A stretch of 64,000 nucleotides of DNA from Acidisarcina sp. (GTDB lineage Bacteria; Acidobacteriota; Terriglobia; Terriglobales; Acidobacteriaceae). Position numbers and translations under genes: made by a program. The notes under the pieces are model-generated. The model did no database searches. It worked only from the letters and a program-made list of their open reading frames with translations, and was not told the DNA's origin. Of the stretch, positions 62,033 to 64,000 are shown in pieces. Position 1 is the stretch's first letter. Each line of letters begins with the position of its first letter. The stretch spans positions 310,001-374,000 of the forward strand of contig DATLIY010000008.1 in NCBI GenBank assembly GCA_035539175.1. The letters are read 5' to 3'.

Positions 62033-64000
62033 TCAGCGGGCCTCCTGTGAGAGGGAAAACGGGCGCTCGCTCTTCCCGGTCGCCCACACCTTGTTGGGCG
62101 AGGGCCCCATGATGAATCGCAATTCGCCTCCATCGAGGATCTCCTGGTGGCGCAGGAAGCTGCGGGTAAGGAGCTTGCCATTCAAAAACACCCGGGAGAC
62201 GTAGCGGTTCTGCTCGTTCATCTTCTCGGCGACCACCCGGAAGTGCTTCCCGCTCGGCAGGTTCAGGGTAGCCTTCTCTACAAAGGGGCGGCCAATGACG
62301 TACTCGTTCGAGGCAGGCGCCACCGGATAGAAGCCCATCGCGCTGAAGAGCAGCCAGGCCGACATCTGCCCAAGATCGTCGTTGCCGACCAGTCCATCGG
62401 GAGCGGGCTTGTATTGCGTGTCGATGATCTGCTTGAGCCGCTCCTGCGTGCGCCACGGCTGGCCAGCGTAGTTGTAGAGATAGGCGAGGTGATGGCTGGG
62501 TTCATTGCCGTGGATATACTGCCCGATCATCCCTGCAATGTCTTCCACATCCGCATATTGGTGTGGATCCACCTTCGCGTCAAACATGGCATCGAGCTTG
62601 GCCACCAGTCTGCCGTCGCCGCCCAGCAATTGAATCAGGCCAGCCTCGTCCTGCGGTTGATACCACGAGTATTGCCAGGCATTGCCTTCGGTAAAGCCGC
62701 TGTCCGCACCCGCGCGGGCCGGGTCGAACGGCTCCCGAAAGCTGCCGTCCGCAAGCCTGGGCTGCACAAATCCGCTCTGCCGGTTGAAGACGTTCCGCCA
62801 GTAGCCGGCACGCTTCTCGAAGGTGGCCGCAACGCCGTCCCTGCCCATCGCACGAGCCATGCGCGCAATCGTCCAATCGTCAAACGCGTATTCCATCGTT
62901 TTCGAGGCGGCTTCGCCATCGCCGTTCACCGGCACATACCCGAGTTTCATGTACTCGTCGAGATGCCCATAGGGCGCATAGGTTGCGCTTGCCACCATGG
63001 CATCCAGCGCCTGGTTGGCGTCGAAGCCGCGGATGCCCTTCATATACGCATCCGCGATCTCGGGCACGGAGTGGTAGCCGATCATGCACCACGTCTCAAT
63101 GCCCTGGAACTGCCACACGGGCAAGATGCCGAAGGGACTTTCCTTCTGCGACTCCACCAGCGAGCGCACCACATCGACGGTGCGCGACGGCGGCTCAATC
63201 AGCGTCATCAGCGGCTGTTCCGCGCGGTAGGTATCCCACAACGAGAAGCTGGAAACGAAGTTGAATCCCTCCGCTTTGTGAACCTCGTTATCCGGGCCGC
63301 GATAGGTTCCGGCCACATCCATCGAGATGCTGGGCGCCAACAGCGCGTGGTAGAGAGCCGTATAAAGGTTCTTCCGCATTGCCGGCGCAGCGTCAATGTC
63401 GATCACCGATAGAGCCTGCTCCCACGCCCGGCGAGCAGCGGCGCGCACCTTGTCGAAATCAAAGCCGGGAACCTCCGCATTCAGGTTCGCGATGGCGTTC
63501 TCTTCGCTGGTGGGGGAGAGGGCCAGCTTGACGACCACGGGCTGCGTGACTGCCCCGAAGTCAAAGACGCCCATCAGGCCGCGTCCTTCGATAGCCTGGA
63601 TATCGCTCGCCGTCGTTCCCGGAGTCTTGAACCCCTTGTACTCGATTGGCAATGCTTCCCGGTCATACAGCTCATGCCCCGTCAGCGGCTGCGAGAAGCG
63701 CATCGCAAAATAAAGCTGCCGTCCCGGAGCCCAACCACGCGTCTCCCGCATGCCGGTTACCGTGCCGTCGGCCCGCAGCCGAATTCGCGACCACAGAATC
63801 TTGCCGGGATAGTTGTAGATGGACGACCGCAGATCCATCAGCAGATGTGCGGGTTTTCCCGCAGGGAAGGTATAGCGGTGCACGCCAACCCGCGAAGACG
63901 ATGTCAGCTCGGCTCGCACGCCGTAGTCCTCGAGAGTGACCGCATAGTATCCCGGTTCCGCTTTCTCTGTTTCGTGGCGGAAGCGCGAGCGATAGCCGGA
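62033..64000 (-). CDS. GH92 alpha-1,2-mannosidase (5' end outside window)
   Basis: The visible part is 655 codons; the reading frame stays open to the window edge at 64000, so the N-terminus (signal peptide and the start of the N-domain) is missing. The diagnostic GH92 block NDDLGQMSAWLLFSAMGFYPV and the following NEYVIGRPFVEKATLNL are present; FSLWDTYRAEQPLMTL and GYVPVNGDGEAASKTMEYAFDDW lie in the (alpha/alpha)6 catalytic domain. These calcium-dependent exo-enzymes trim alpha-mannose from N-glycan- or mannan-like chains and are usually exported. Same strand as the BON protein. Family sure; linkage preference is not. Confidence 0.93.
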   Translation of the reverse strand, partial: SGYRSRFRHETEKAEPGYYAVTLEDYGVRAELTSSSRVGVHRYTFPAGKPAHLLMDLRSSIYNYPGKILWSRIRLRADGTVTGMRETRGWAPGRQLYFAMRFSQPLTGHELYDREALPIEYKGFKTPGTTASDIQAIEGRGLMGVFDFGAVTQPVVVKLALSPTSEENAIANLNAEVPGFDFDKVRAAARRAWEQALSVIDIDAAPAMRKNLYTALYHALLAPSISMDVAGTYRGPDNEVHKAEGFNFVSSFSLWDTYRAEQPLMTLIEPPSRTVDVVRSLVESQKESPFGILPVWQFQGIETWCMIGYHSVPEIADAYMKGIRGFDANQALDAMVASATYAPYGHLDEYMKLGYVPVNGDGEAASKTMEYAFDDWTIARMARAMGRDGVAATFEKRAGYWRNVFNRQSGFVQPRLADGSFREPFDPARAGADSGFTEGNAWQYSWYQPQDEAGLIQLLGGDGRLVAKLDAMFDAKVDPHQYADVEDIAGMIGQYIHGNEPSHHLAYLYNYAGQPWRTQERLKQIIDTQYKPAPDGLVGNDDLGQMSAWLLFSAMGFYPVAPASNEYVIGRPFVEKATLNLPSGKHFRVVAEKMNEQNRYVSRVFLNGKLLTRSFLRHQEILDGGELRFIMGPSPNKVWATGKSERPFSLSQEAR

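Noticed and set aside
1-64000. CRISPR arrays, transposases, prophage or integrases
   Set aside because: No spaced direct repeats of CRISPR type and no DDE, serine or tyrosine recombinase motif was seen on either strand.

Overview
The window reads as chromosomal DNA of an Acidobacteriota member, probably class Terriglobia (Acidobacteriaceae; Terriglobus/Granulicella/Edaphobacter-like). This rests on gene content, not on a search: two very large Oar-type TonB-dependent receptors with an N-terminal carboxypeptidase-regulatory domain, a membrane-anchored DNA-binding protein of a kind common in this phylum, an FG-GAP/ASPIC-UnbV (CRTAC1-like) protein paired with a TPR protein, many secreted glycoside hydrolases (GH3, GH5, GH37, GH92 and a debranching-type enzyme), a sedolisin protease, and moderately high GC. 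I see no phage, transposase, CRISPR array or rRNA. One tRNA (Pro, GGG) is present.

Layout. 1-12.2 kb is mostly housekeeping: 3' part of aconitase acnA with a clean terminator, a translationally coupled amino-acid permease/adenosine deaminase pair, a tiny basic protein, PcrA/UvrD helicase with an unusual repeat-bearing insertion, a LOG-family protein, a DUF971 protein, SemiSWEET- and TauE-like transporters, and a lone oligopeptide-type ABC ATPase. 12.2-26.3 kb is a carbohydrate-oriented accessory block: GH5, CRTAC1-like/TPR divergent pair, a transmembrane one-component regulator candidate divergent from a TonB receptor with a perfect 10-9-10 inverted repeat between them, then a debranching-type glycosidase and a convergent trehalase. 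This looks like an alpha-glucan/trehalose uptake and degradation locus.

26.5-35.8 kb is again mostly core: a 2-amino-3-ketobutyrate CoA ligase-type enzyme, pyrR-pyrB-pyrC on the minus strand, a zinc-ribbon membrane protein, a small cytochrome c, a lipoprotein, an Old Yellow Enzyme, a MerR regulator and two small zinc-ribbon proteins. 35.8-42.4 kb is a minus-strand TPR - TonB receptor - TPR set. Three LacI-type operator-like palindromes sit at the 5' end of the receptor gene.

42.6-51.9 kb holds tRNA-Pro, yggX, RNase R, a bactofilin, murJ, a secreted prolyl oligopeptidase and an orphan ribbon-helix-helix/MobC-like protein. 51.9-64 kb is a secretion-rich region: a sedolisin fused to Ig-like and NHL repeats, a GH3 enzyme with a PA14 insert behind a leader full of inverted repeats, a VOC-fold protein, a BON/glycine-zipper envelope protein, and a GH92 alpha-mannosidase cut by the window edge.

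The most interesting material is regulatory: three different palindromic arrangements stand in front of the sugar-related genes (17.8, 40.9 and 56.8 kb). They suggest that separate sensors, at least one of them membrane-bound, control glycan uptake. All functions are read from motifs by eye; start codons were chosen from ribosome-binding sites and signal peptides.
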